From positions 13,664,678 through 13,728,677 of the forward strand of contig NC_089322.1 of the NCBI RefSeq assembly GCF_036669915.1: a DNA stretch of 64,000 bases, in the 5' to 3' direction. This document shows, piece after piece, positions 47,841 to 59,400 of this stretch (position 1 is the stretch's first letter; each line of letters begins with the position of its first letter). Under the pieces are notes generated by a model. The model searched no databases. It had not been told where the DNA came from and saw only the letters and a program-made list of their open reading frames with translations. A program made the position numbers and the translations under genes. This DNA is from Pocillopora verrucosa (Eukaryota > Cnidaria > Anthozoa > Scleractinia > Pocilloporidae).

Positions 47841-48132
47841 ATCTGACTTTTCAAGGCCATTGATCCTGCATATCTTGCGGTTGTTGACGACCTGTGAACT
47901 TTTTAAAAGCCCTGCTTTACGGATAAGTGGGTTACGTAGCGACAGAAACCAGAAGTGGAGTAGCCCTTGTTCGCTTTGAAGCTTTGAATAATTGTGTCTG
48001 GTTTCTCGAACTCTCTACGAGTTTGCTTTGATCCTTCGATAAAAACTGAAATCAAAGAGCTAAAGCATTCCTAAAAGCAAGAAATTGTTGAATTTGGATT
48101 TGCGAGGAGAAATTCCGAATTCTTGAGCAGCA
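47841..48132 (+). other. Possible 5' UTR exon of the supervillin-like gene
   Basis: A relatively GC-balanced stretch ends in CAGCAG followed by GTAAGTGTG (a strong donor at 48133). The next coding exon on this strand begins with an ATG at 53417 preceded by a pyrimidine-rich TTTTTCTTAAAG. A non-coding first exon with a 5-kb intron is plausible but unproven. Confidence 0.3.
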
Positions 48133-50860
48133 GGTAAGTGTGCTTGTGGTAGTCAATATTGCGGCTGTGCCCACAAAGACTGCAATTCATATGATCATGT
48201 TAAGGTTTTTTTGCTCTCTTAAAATTTTAAATAGCGGGTTGGGTGGTGGTATTAAGTGTTCACAGACAGGAACCTATGACTGTTGTCGCCAACAATTGTA
48301 AAAAAATAATATCAAGATGTGCTGGTAGCATCCGGACTCCATTCGGTGATTAATTTTTTTGGTTAATTATGAATCAAGGATTCTCTTAGTTTCGGTCTTG
48401 ATTTCTTTCCTTTTGGTATAAATCTGCCCTGGCGTTAAATGTGAATGAAGTATAATAACGACGGATAATTTTATTAAATTGCGATGTCCGTGTGGAAGGT
48501 TTAGACTTATTCGAACAAACGATCGAATATTTGTGCATGAAATTTGACGACAGATGACTAACAAAATTTTTGATTCGTGCCAATATTTGTCATGCAAGAA
48601 TTAAATTGTTTTAAATTAACGCCGCTTAAACTTACTTTTACATTGGATCTGATATTCCCGAAAATTAGCCAAATTTGGTTTTGAAGTTTTCCCGTAGAAA
48701 AATCTTAATTAGGCGCGTTTCAAAATAGTTTCACGGACCGGATTCACTACACGTCGTGTATTTGTTGTCGCGTGTAAAAAAAAAATGGATACCACAAGGA
48801 CATTTCATGTGATGAATTTGCCAATCCTTTTAGGTGGGGCCGCAATTCCGGCTAAATTAAATACCTTTGTTTGCCAGATCGGAAATGTGAATAGGAAGTT
48901 CGTACTTCCCTCGATTGTCGCAAAACTCAAGTCTGCACATGTAGTTGTGTTTACAAGAATAACTTCAGTTTGTTGACAAGCTAAGCTGTTTAATCTACAC
49001 ATTTTGGATCCCTTTAACAGCCCTACTAGAAAGTACTTAGAGGCAATTTCTCAAATTTCAAATCTGGTAAGCAGATATATGAAAAACAGCTTGTCAACTA
49101 GTGTTAATAAGTTCGCTCAGTGCCTGTTGCTCTCTCAGAGTAAATTAACTGCCCTTATGAGGAATCTGTTTGTTTTTCAAAATTCTGTCGGTGAAACGAA
49201 GACGTCGTTTTCCTTCGATAGTTTGAGACCGCAGTGATACGCTTCGAAAAATTGACTAAGGTTTAAATTTCGTTCTTTCAGAGATGAATTCTAAGCGATG
49301 ATGTGTTCCATCGCGCGATAGTTCCCCCTATTTTCGAAAATTGGATACATTAAGAAGTGTCTGTGAATTTTTTCTTATCTTGAGTTGTTTGTTTTGGACT
49401 CGAACAACTAAATTGTATTGGTGGGCAGGTTTTGAGAAATTTTGAATACTTATCGTATTGTATTTTTAAATGTATTTTTTCTCTGTTTATTTTTCGCGTC
49501 TTGTAAATGTCAGGTTTCTTTGTGTGTGAAAATGAACCTTACGGTGATGCTCTGATCTCAGTAGTAGCTCCACAGGGGTCTTGATAAATTAACAAAAATA
49601 TTGACGGGAATCGTAGTTTGTTGTAATAGCACTGCTGTGTAGGGGTCTGTTGGTACCACAGGTCGAATAACTCTAAATTTGTAACAACGTCCAAACTAGT
49701 GCTGTAATTGATCTGTCACGTTTATTTAGTACATGTTTACTTGCTCAACAGGCCAGAAATATGCTATTATTGTAGTCAAAAATGCAATTCCATTATTCCA
49801 TCATCCCATGATTCCTTCAGAAAAAACTCTTGGCAAATACTGATGACAATTTAGGCTTCTCAAGCTACTAAAAATTATATAAATATGAAAATTAAAGTAA
49901 CCATAGATAAATTATCCCAAATTTGAAGGCCTACAAGGCATTGAGATATTTATGCAAATTTCTCGATACTCATTTACTCTGAGAATAACACCTTTGTTTA
50001 TTTACATTTGGATTAAATGGCAAAATTAAAATCTGATATACTTTCATCTGATTTAGGGCTTGAAGGAACAATACAGGTATTTTCAAATTTTAATTACTAG
50101 CGATTTTGTCAGCTAAGGATGCTTGACATCATCAAGATAAGTTAAGTTACAATCAGCTCATAGATGTAATCAACCATAAATCAGATGGCGCATCCCTTGA
50201 GAAGAAACTCAAACTGTGAATATTTGTGTGTTTTGTGAAAAGAATTTAAGGTTTTGGACAGCCTATGTAATAAATTTAAAAACAAGGTATACTTGTTAAT
50301 TATGGACTGTTTCAGAAATGGGCCCTTATCCTTCTTTGAAGGTTCCTTTTTTTCAGTGACCAAAGACCTCACCATGAAAAATGGCAAACTTGGAACCTAA
50401 TTAGGAAGTTTCTCACCAATCAATTTTTTGCAAAATATTTCTGTTTGATTTTTCTTTTACTATTAATTGTATCTATGTTTTGTACTCCAGAGAGTCAATA
50501 AGAGAATTAATATTTTTAGTTTTGAATAGGGTTATAAATTAATATAACATAAAAAAGTTGTTTTGCAGAACATTTGTAAAAAAAAAACTTACCTATAGAT
50601 ATTGGGTTTAAAAAGTTACAATTTCTTACACAGCATTCACATGCTATCAGTTACAATAGAGTTATTGGGTTTCAATTTTTAGAAAGTTGTTTACTCTTGA
50701 GCTAGCCAAAAACAACTGTCAAAGAAAAGGTTATTTGTGTAAGAGGAGGTGTTGTCAAGTTCTGAATTGTATGAAATAAGATGAATATATCTCCAGCATT
50801 AATGAAAGATGTTTTATGTCTTGTCACAAGTATGGGACTGAGTTATCAAACCTCAAACCT
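48133..50860. other. Non-coding region, possibly first intron of the supervillin-like gene
   Basis: Short frames near 48785 and 49004 have no domain and no splice context. I see no RNA gene or defined repeat. Confidence 0.4.
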
Positions 50861-50870
50861 TTGGATTCCA

Positions 50871-51003
50871 CGCTCTGATGCTCTACCGCTGGGGACTCAG
50901 AATGTTTTCTTTGTCTCACGCTCATGACAAGATGAACAACGTCTTTCTTTGTTTCTTTACTAAGCTCAAAATTTGCCATCTCTCTTATTTCTATTTACAA
51001 ACA
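50871..51003 (+). mobile_element. SINE subfamily 3, rearranged copy
   Basis: A reverse-oriented head fragment (CTGATGCTCTACCGCT) is fused to the forward tail GGGGACTCAGAATGTTTTCT. The tail continues to CTCTTATTTCTATTTA and matches the copy at 51084. Confidence 0.65.
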
Positions 51004-51083
51004 TTACTCTATTGACATTGCTGATCCTAGCAGTATGCAGGATGCGTGTTATATGAACTTTGTAATAGACCTCATTCACTGTG

Positions 51084-51257
51084 GAGTCTCTGTGGCTCAG
51101 TGGTAGAGCATCGGAGCACGGCATTTAAAGGCCTGAGGTTCAATTCCTCATGGGGACTCAGAATGTTTTGTTTGTCCCACACTTGTGACAAGATGAAAAA
51201 CATCTTTCTTAATTTCTTTAGTGAGCTCAAAATTTACCACCTCTCTTATTTCTATCT
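51084..51257 (+). mobile_element. SINE subfamily 3 with tRNA-like head
   Basis: The head (51084-51159) pairs GAGTCTC with GGGACTC and has an A box (TGGCTCAGTGGTAGAGC) and a B box (GGTTCAATTCC). The tail ACTCAGAATGTTTTGTTTGT follows, then the block shared with 50891-51003. The anticodon arm does not fold cleanly, so it is not called a tRNA gene. Confidence 0.7.
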
Positions 51258-51380
51258 ATGTCCAGCATTGTTTAAACCAAATATTTGATTCAAAATTTTC
51301 TAGTGTCATTCATACTGTGCGATTGATTACAAGTACTCTTGTGGTCAAACTAAAATTAATAGCAGGAAGTGACAGTTTTG

Positions 51381-51590
51381 TTAACCCCTTAACTTCCATA
51401 GTGTTCAAGATAGAATTTCTCCTTACATTATCAATACAATATCAATCAGATAAGTGATGAGAATAAAGAAAAATATCAATTTAGGGATAATTAGTTGATC
51501 CAATAATTAATTCTCTGAACTAACATTATAAGAATTGTATGGTTGACAGTAAGGAGAATTACAAATTTGAGGTGGGAGTTGAAGGGTTAA
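51381..51590 (+). mobile_element. MITE family 2, full copy
   Basis: Termini are TTAACCCCTTAACTTCCAT and GGGAGTTGAAGGGTTAA. The interior matches 45018-45227 closely (TAAGAATTGTATGGTTGACA). Confidence 0.85.
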
Positions 51591-52048
51591 CTAATGAATT
51601 GCTTTGCTGTTATTGTTTAACCAAACACTCTTATGTTTATTTCTGAAATGTTGTAAACATACAATCATGCTCGATGACTTTTTTGTTGATCTATATCTTG
51701 AATTATTTGAAAATAAACCAAGTTGTTTTTATTAAAAATATGAAAAAGTAAAATTAGCAGAAGTATATAAGAAGTCAAAGGTTCTTCTTACAAATGTGAA
51801 AACTAAGTGCGTGTGGGATGAGGTTCCTGGGGTGAATGCAAATTTTAAAATGTTTTTCAGTTGTTCCTTAATTGTTCTCCATCGTCTTATCACAATGGGT
51901 AATTATTTATTAAAACTTTTAATTCCTTTTTTTTGTGGGAATATGATGAAGGAATTTAATATAATTCCTTAATAATCTTTCATATTATTAATGGTACCAA
52001 AATAAATTTAACTTCTGATGTAATGTGTACTAATTAAGTCTTATGATT
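51591..52048. other. AT-rich intergenic or intronic DNA, nothing recognised
   Basis: No exon, RNA gene or repeat could be supported in this stretch. Confidence 0.5.
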
Positions 52049-52505
52049 ATATGAAAAGAGAAAATTGGATGATTTATCATATTGAACTTGAATTTTGCAC
52101 GGCTGGATAACACTGTGATGTAAAGGTAATTAAGCATTGGAATGGCTTATATTTTAATGCAATAAGATCTTTTGATAATCAGCCTTCATCAAGTATGTAT
52201 AAATAGTGAACTGAACATCAAATTTTCAAAATTATAAAGTTTTTTCATTTCTAGTTTGCTTCCAGATTTTTAATCTTTTTATATGAAAAGAGAAAATTGG
52301 ATGATTTATCATGTTGAACTTGAATTTTGCATGGCTGGATAACACTGTGATGTAAAGGTAATTAAGCATTGGAATGGCTTATATTTTAATGCAATAAGAT
52401 CTTTTGATAATCAGCCTTCATCAAGTATGTATAAATAATAACTTGAACATCAAATTTCCAAAATTATAAAGTTTTTTCATTTCTAGTTTTCTTCCAGATT
52501 TTTAG
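52049..52505. repeat. Tandem duplication, two units of about 225 bp (period 232)
   Basis: The unit starting ATATGAAAAGAGAAAATTGG occurs at 52049 and 52281 and runs to TTCTAGTTTKCTTCCAGATT in both, with only a few differences. It is a recent local duplication in AT-rich DNA without coding content. Confidence 0.9.
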
Positions 52506-53416
52506 ATTCCCCACCCATGTCTTATCTTAAGGGTCTTGTTGCTGATCAGGCTCAATTTGGTGTTTTGAATAACAACTCTTGAGACATTGATCAAAGATAA
52601 CTGAAGTTTAGTCATGCAATCCTGTTTTTCCTTCTGTTTAAGGGCAGATTAAATTACATGTCACCAGTGTTTAGCAATATCTTAAAATACTTTGATCTGC
52701 TTTTAGCTGATGAGCAGATTTTATGAATTAAAGTTCACTCAAAAACCTGGATTGGTGAGAAATGTAGGGTGATCTATAAACTAGGTTGCAAACTGTGTAA
52801 TTGTTGACCAAATTATTGTCATTCTTTCAGGCATATAATCATTTGATTTAATATTGTAAGAGAGGTCATGACAACTTTGCATGAGTTCAGCTTGAGACTG
52901 TCACATGAAATCTAGGTATGTTCATAATATCAAGAATTGTTATGTTGCCAAGCATCTTTTGAGGCTGGCTGTAAGCTGTTAATCACAAATTCACTAGCAC
53001 TGTCAAGGTTTATGCTCCTCTAAATTAGTCAAGCTCAGAAATTTCATGCACAGTAAAATTATTAGTGTTTGTGTTTCTTCCTGAAGTGATGGTCACTGTG
53101 ATTGTATCTGAAGATAATCTCTTCTCAAAAATCTGTTTGCTGAGTTGACTCTGTTTCAACACACAGGATATCCAATTGAATCCACTGCAGTACATTGAAT
53201 TATGAGTTATCAAAAGCTGCACAGGGAATTTTGAAAGGACTTAGTTGGAATTTGTAACAAAACCCAGAGGAGACCAGAGAAAAATCTGTCACACAAAGCA
53301 TTGCATGCATGAGTGATTTTTCCCATTGCATAGCAAATATCTGTTGAAGAGAGTTGGGTTTCCTTGCAAGCTTGGCTGGAGGTTTTTCTTAAAGCAAAAA
53401 GCACTGAACAGTTGTC
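52506..53416. other. Region just upstream of the supervillin-like coding start
   Basis: No coding exon is seen. An acceptor-like TTTTTCTTAAAG about 30 bases before the ATG would suit the 3' end of a 5' UTR intron. Confidence 0.4.
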
Positions 53417-56400
53417 ATGTCTGAGGAAAGTGATGAAAGAATCTCTAGAATTGAAGCAAGGAGAAGAAGGAGGGAACAAAGAAGATTAAGTTTAGACACT
53501 GATGAGGAAAACAAATCTGTGAATGGAGTTGATGACTCAGGAGTTCCTGGAGGTGGTCGGTCTCGATCATCAACTACTGACAGTGATATTGAACTAACAA
53601 AGGCCTTAAGTCGGGAAGAAAAGAGGCAAGAAAGGAGGGAAAAGAAGAGACAGAGGGAAATGGCAGAAAAATGTAAAGAGCCAGCAAAGTCAGCTGCGGT
53701 GATAACAGACTTCAGCAAAAGAGAAATCAGGGAAAGAAGGCCAAGTGATCCTGAAATCCTGTCTGGGGGTAGTGAGAGTGTTGATGATACTGACAAGGAA
53801 AATGAACAGATAAATGAACAGAAATCAGCAGGTAAAAAATCTGGTTATGGCTCATATGCCTCTGCTTTGCGAAAAGGATCACAGGGTGCTGATGTGGACA
53901 AAAGAAAGGAACGATATGCTGCTGCCATTGAGGGATACAATGTCAGGGATGATGATGATGATGACATTATGGATTATTCATCTCGTGATCCTACAGATCA
54001 GCAACCAGACATCAAGTCAACTGCACCAGTAAAAAGAATAAAAGAAGATTACCTGACCTCAGCATCTGGAGCTGGTAGGAAAATAGAACATTCTGAGGAA
54101 CAACCAACCCCCCATCATTTGGAAAGGCAGTGGCCTCCTCCACCTTCAGAGAATGATGATGATGATGAAAAAGATGGAGAACCCCGGCAAGGTGTGGTGA
54201 AAACATTTGAGGAACCTGAAGCTGTAGAAGAAGACAGAGGAGTTGATGTAGGTCATGTTGACTCAGTCAAGTCTTTGAAAGAACAGTGGCAGGTTAAGGA
54301 ACCATCCAAACCATTGGGTGTTAACAAACCCTACGTCCCCTTGAAGAAAGATGATCTGTGGATCACCCATTTTAGGCCTGTCATTGATGAAGGGGAAGCT
54401 CCAAAGGAACCTCAATGGTTACAGACAGTAAGGCAACGTAGATGGAGATCCACTGTAGCAGCACGCTTTCCTCAGGATGAACAAGAGAAGGCAGTCTTTG
54501 AAAATCGCTCTACAACACCAAGAAAATTTAAGAAGCCTAATCCTTACTCTCTCATGCGTTCAAAGTCTGACCTTGATGATGAATTTGAAATTGCTATGAG
54601 GCGTAGGCGTCGGAAAACTGATGATGAAGACTCCGTTGATGCCAGCAAGCGTTCATGGTCTTCTTTTGGGGAGGTAGATAATTCTGATTCTGTTGCTGTG
54701 CTGAGTAAGGTTCCAATAAAAGGCCCCTTGAAGGAGTACAAGAAAAACCTTGAATTGGAAAGGGCACGCACAACCATGTTAAAATGGACATTTTCAACAG
54801 ACATGGTTGATGATCCCCTTCGATTTGACCTTCCCAAGCCCATTGACCTAGCAACACAGGAAGAGTACGAAAAAGAGCAAGAATGGAGGTATATGCAGTC
54901 ACGGCGGCGATTTGCAAGTGAAAGTGAAACTGATGGGCTTGGAGATTCATCTATGAGATCATCAATGTCCTCACTGAGTGATGGGGAACATCTCCCCAAG
55001 TCGCCTGTTTTTAACACTCCTGGCCAGCCTCTAGAAAAAACGTCTATTAGTTCAGGAGAGTCACCCAGTCCTGAGCCTACAGCTGATGAGCATGCTGGAC
55101 CAGCTGACTCAGCTGAACCGGCTAGAGACTACATGTTTAGTCAGGGTGTGTCTGATATTAAGAAGAATTTGCTCACTTCAACAAAAGAAGAACCGCTAAA
55201 ACCCACTATTGCAGATGATAATCTTGAATATGTTCCTAAACTGGCTGATATTAAGAAGAAAATGCAAGAAAAAGAAGAATCAATACCAAAGTCTACCCCC
55301 CTCAATGAAGAAATCCAGATGCTTCCAAAGATGAAAGACATAAAGAATAGATTTTTGGCCCCCAAAAAGGAGCAAGTTTTGAAAAACCCAGAGTTTGAAG
55401 AAGGGGAACAGTTTGAGAGACTGGAAAGTCTAAAGAGTCGGTTTCAAGCTAAAGAACAAAAAGAAGAGCCAAGGGCTTTGAGTAAACCTAAGTTGAAAAA
55501 GAAACTGAGTACTAGCGATGATATGAAAGCAATCATGGCAAGCCGAAGGCAGATGACAGATGAGTTTGTAAGCGAGAGTCCAGACACTGCACAAGAGATA
55601 AAGAGTTTAGCAACTGATATTGCCAAGACCTTTGGTTCTGAGGTTGCTGATTCTCCAAAGCAAAAGAAAGAAAAAAGAAAGAAAGGAAAGGAAGAGAAAA
55701 AGAAAGCAGAAGTAAGTGATAGTGGAACTGAAGAAAGTGAGACTCCAAATTTTGGTCCTTGTGGAAAGCCAGAAGGTTGTGGAACAGATGATGAGCTTGA
55801 AAAACGCTCGAGCAAGGAGCTGGAAATTTTGCCAACACTTGGAAATGAACTGAATGAGGAACCAGAGCCCATTTACAACAAAGGCAAAGTTCCTCTAGCT
55901 GAGTATGGTCCTTGTGGAAAGCCTGAAGGTTGTGGAACAGATGATGAACTTGAAAAACGCTTTAGCAAGGAGCTGGATATTTTGCCAACACTTGGAAATG
56001 AACTGAACGAGGAACCAGAGCCAATCTACAACAAAGACAAAGTTCTTCCAGCTGAGTCCACCTCCTTGGAAAGTGCTCCACAAAGAGATTCATTCACTGA
56101 TGACGATCAAATCGAGCATTACAGTACAACAAGTGATGACGATAAGATCAAGAAGCAAGAATCACTAGACACAGTGGAAACCTCAGCCAAAGAGAGTGAA
56201 ACTGAGAGTGAAGCAGAAATGCACTTCAAGAAAGAAGACAAAGATACTGTTGAAGATGTTGATGAAGACTTCTTGAGCTCAGAGAGTGAAAATGACAAGG
56301 ACGAGGAAGATGGACCTAGTGAAGCAGAAATTGATGGGAACTTGACATCTCGCTCATCAACTGATAGACCCTTGTCATACACAATGGAAGATAACATTAA

Positions 56401-59400
56401 GAAAAGACTTATTAAGGAGGATGATGAGAGGCCAAAGTCATTTGCCTTTGGTGAAGGAGAAAGTACAGAGGATCCATGCATCACATCCAAGTAAGTCTAT
56501 GAGGCCAATTTTGACCAAAGTCCAAAACAGAACTAGTATTACTTGTAAACAAATTCTCTCAATTGAGGAGTGTCCCATTAGAAGTCTGCAATCATGTGTC
56601 ACATGTATGTATTACTTAGTTAAACTCTTTTTTTTGGATTCCACCACTAACCCTTTACACGCTAGCATCAGTATCCATATTCTCCATACAAGTCTCTAGA
56701 CTTTATTTTGGTCTTGACTAGGAGAATTTGTTTCAGACAATCAAAGCTACTTAGGTTGGCAATCATTCCTTTATTCTCATGATCTTAATGAATGACTTGG
56801 CATTGCCACTGTAAGGAGAAATTAAATGCCGGTCACTCTCAGGGTTTTAAAGGGTTACTTTGAAAAACCTTTTCATGGATAAGTTGATGATCATATTAAG
56901 TTTTGATTGATAGTGACATCACCACTGACAGCTTCTTTTTCAAGATCTACAAGTTTTCTTAATTGCTGTTAATTTTTTTTAAATTTACTTTAGCTTGAAG
57001 GCCTTTTCTGACCAAAGAAGGAGAATCAAGCCAACCAGACGGCATGCAGCCAGTAGTAACCCTGTGCGTCAGCGACAAAACAGAGATGACCTTAGAACTA
57101 CTACAGATGTGAGTTAATCTGCTCTGGATCAACTTGTTGAAAGTTGTTGTGTAGCAAAGCCTATTGTTGATACTCAAATTTGGCTGCTTCCTGACTGTCA
57201 TTATAACTAACCTGAAACATTTTGTCCTACCAGATTCTTAAGATCCGAGAGGTGGAGAAGCCATCAATGGTAAACAAGAAAAGTAAGCTGATGTTTCAAG
57301 TTGTTTGACGTATAGAAAGTTTGATTAAGGAAGCTAATCTTAAGTATTTGTCAACACAAGGTGAAGTCCTGCACACAACTCATGGCACTATCCCATTTTC
57401 CTTTTAAAGGAGCAGCTACACTCTCAGACATAATTAGTTGGGACTCTTCTCCAGGACAAGTTCTGTGATGTTCTTTTTCCTCTTTCTCCCTTTCAGTGTT
57501 GTTAATTGCCATCTTGCAGGACAACATTGAGGGGGGCAGGGGAGGAAGAAGGTGTCTGAATAAATGTATCTGGGAGAGTAGGTCCGCAGATTATTGCTTC
57601 TTTTCTTAGATGGGTCAACCTTTAACCCCTGTTGATGATAAGCATCTAATTTCTCCTAACACTATCACCACTGAATGAGACAAAATAGTCACGAGAATTA
57701 AGTAAATGATCACAAACTTGATGAACTCTTGATTGTTAGACAAATTCTCCCTCTAGGTACCCAGGGAAATGTATAGAGAACAGTACGGAGAAATTGTAAA
57801 CTGGTGTTAGGGTATAGAGGGTTGATATTCCATCATGAGTCATCCTTCTCCCATCTTGAGAATTTTTTTTTGGTTCCCTCCACAGTTCAGTCAGACAGTA
57901 GGACTTAAATCCCTTAGTTAGGAACACCATATTATGACATGCACTATAGCCAGAATTCTAACATTTTGATTTGGAGTCTGAAGTGCTGAAACAGGGCCAA
58001 TGTGTTTCTTTACAAATGAAATTAATTTTGTTGTATAACATAAACTTACTCCTCAGAAAAACAGAAAGGTTTCACTGATGAAGCAATTGCTGGTTTGTCG
58101 AGCACAGAAGATCTGGCTTCTGCAAGCACTGCACTGAGAAAGACAGCCAAAGATGCTTCAGGAGTTAGCAAGGAGATCAAAGATTTTGGAGGATTTTTAC
58201 CTGTCATGCTGTTACAAATTAAAGGTTTGTGCCAGTTTACCCAATAAACCCTGTGCTTTCCATGATGTGATGAGAAATTTTCCCTACGACTTTAGAGATT
58301 TCTTTAAAAATTAGGTTAGAGAATCAGGATAACAGTCTTAAACTGATTAGTTTGCTTCATTCACCTGATCTCTGTAATTGATGATGTATCACCATTTTAC
58401 TCTTTAGCCCCTTGTAGGGACCAGAATCTTACAATATCATGAAAAAAATTATTAAAAAAATAACTAAAAAAGGAGTATAGTAAAAACTCCTTCTTTGTGG
58501 GCTCTGCAGTGGATGCAGTGGGTTTCTGTTTTTAGGCAAATATCCTACAACACTACCTTCTAGCATCATTATGCAACCCCTAATTCATTTCAATTCTATA
58601 GAAATTGTACTATATCCTATATCAGTAGCCACATGCATTTTTTATATCAAGATTTAAGAATTAAATGTAATGAAGATGGACTCTTTGTCATAGTGGCTTA
58701 TGAAAATTGGCTTTTGCTTCAGGTTCAAGGCATATTCAGACAAGATTGGTTGAGCCTTCAGTCAAATCACTTAATTCTGGAGACGTGTTTGTATTGGTGA
58801 CTGCAAAGGACATTCATTTATGGAATGGGAAGGATGCCAGCATAATGAAGAAGGCTAAGGTATGGTGCATCCTCTGTTCACATGGAAACTTCTCATAGAA
58901 AACACTTCCTGTGAAATATGGGTGCAGTTATGTTGGCCTAAGGGTTTCTCCTTTTGGAGATTCGTCTGTTTAAATATTTTGAGGTTAAGAAGAAGTATTA
59001 TGGACCAAGTACATGGAGTAGATCTTGACTTTGAGGTCTTCTATAGGTTTCTGTAGGAGGAAGCAAGGGTATCATTGCTGCTCTCCTTGAAAAATTTATT
59101 CGTCCATCACAATTTATCTTGGTTATTTAGTTTGTCAAGTTCCCTTGAAAGCGTGCTTGGGCCCATTTCTCTCCTGATGGAGAGAAGCACTGTTAGATTG
59201 AATTGTGTTGCCCAAGGTCACAACACAATAGTGTCGGTTTAAACTTAAATCTTTTGACCTGCAGCAAAGAAATGAAATCATTTCACAACCATGTCTCCTT
59301 GCTGGTCTTGCCAACATAAAAAATCTATAATGGGGCTATGATGGATCAATCTTTTTTAACAGGGAATGGAAGTTTCCACTATCATAGTAAAGCAGAAAGA

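Noticed and set aside
51084-51159. Possible functional tRNA gene
   Set aside because: The acceptor and boxes are present but the anticodon arm does not fold, and the tail is a repeated SINE tail also present at 50891.
53389-53796. Minus-strand 135-codon frame opposite the supervillin-like exon
   Set aside because: Low-complexity Ser/Leu-rich shadow of the acidic/basic coding sequence on the other strand.
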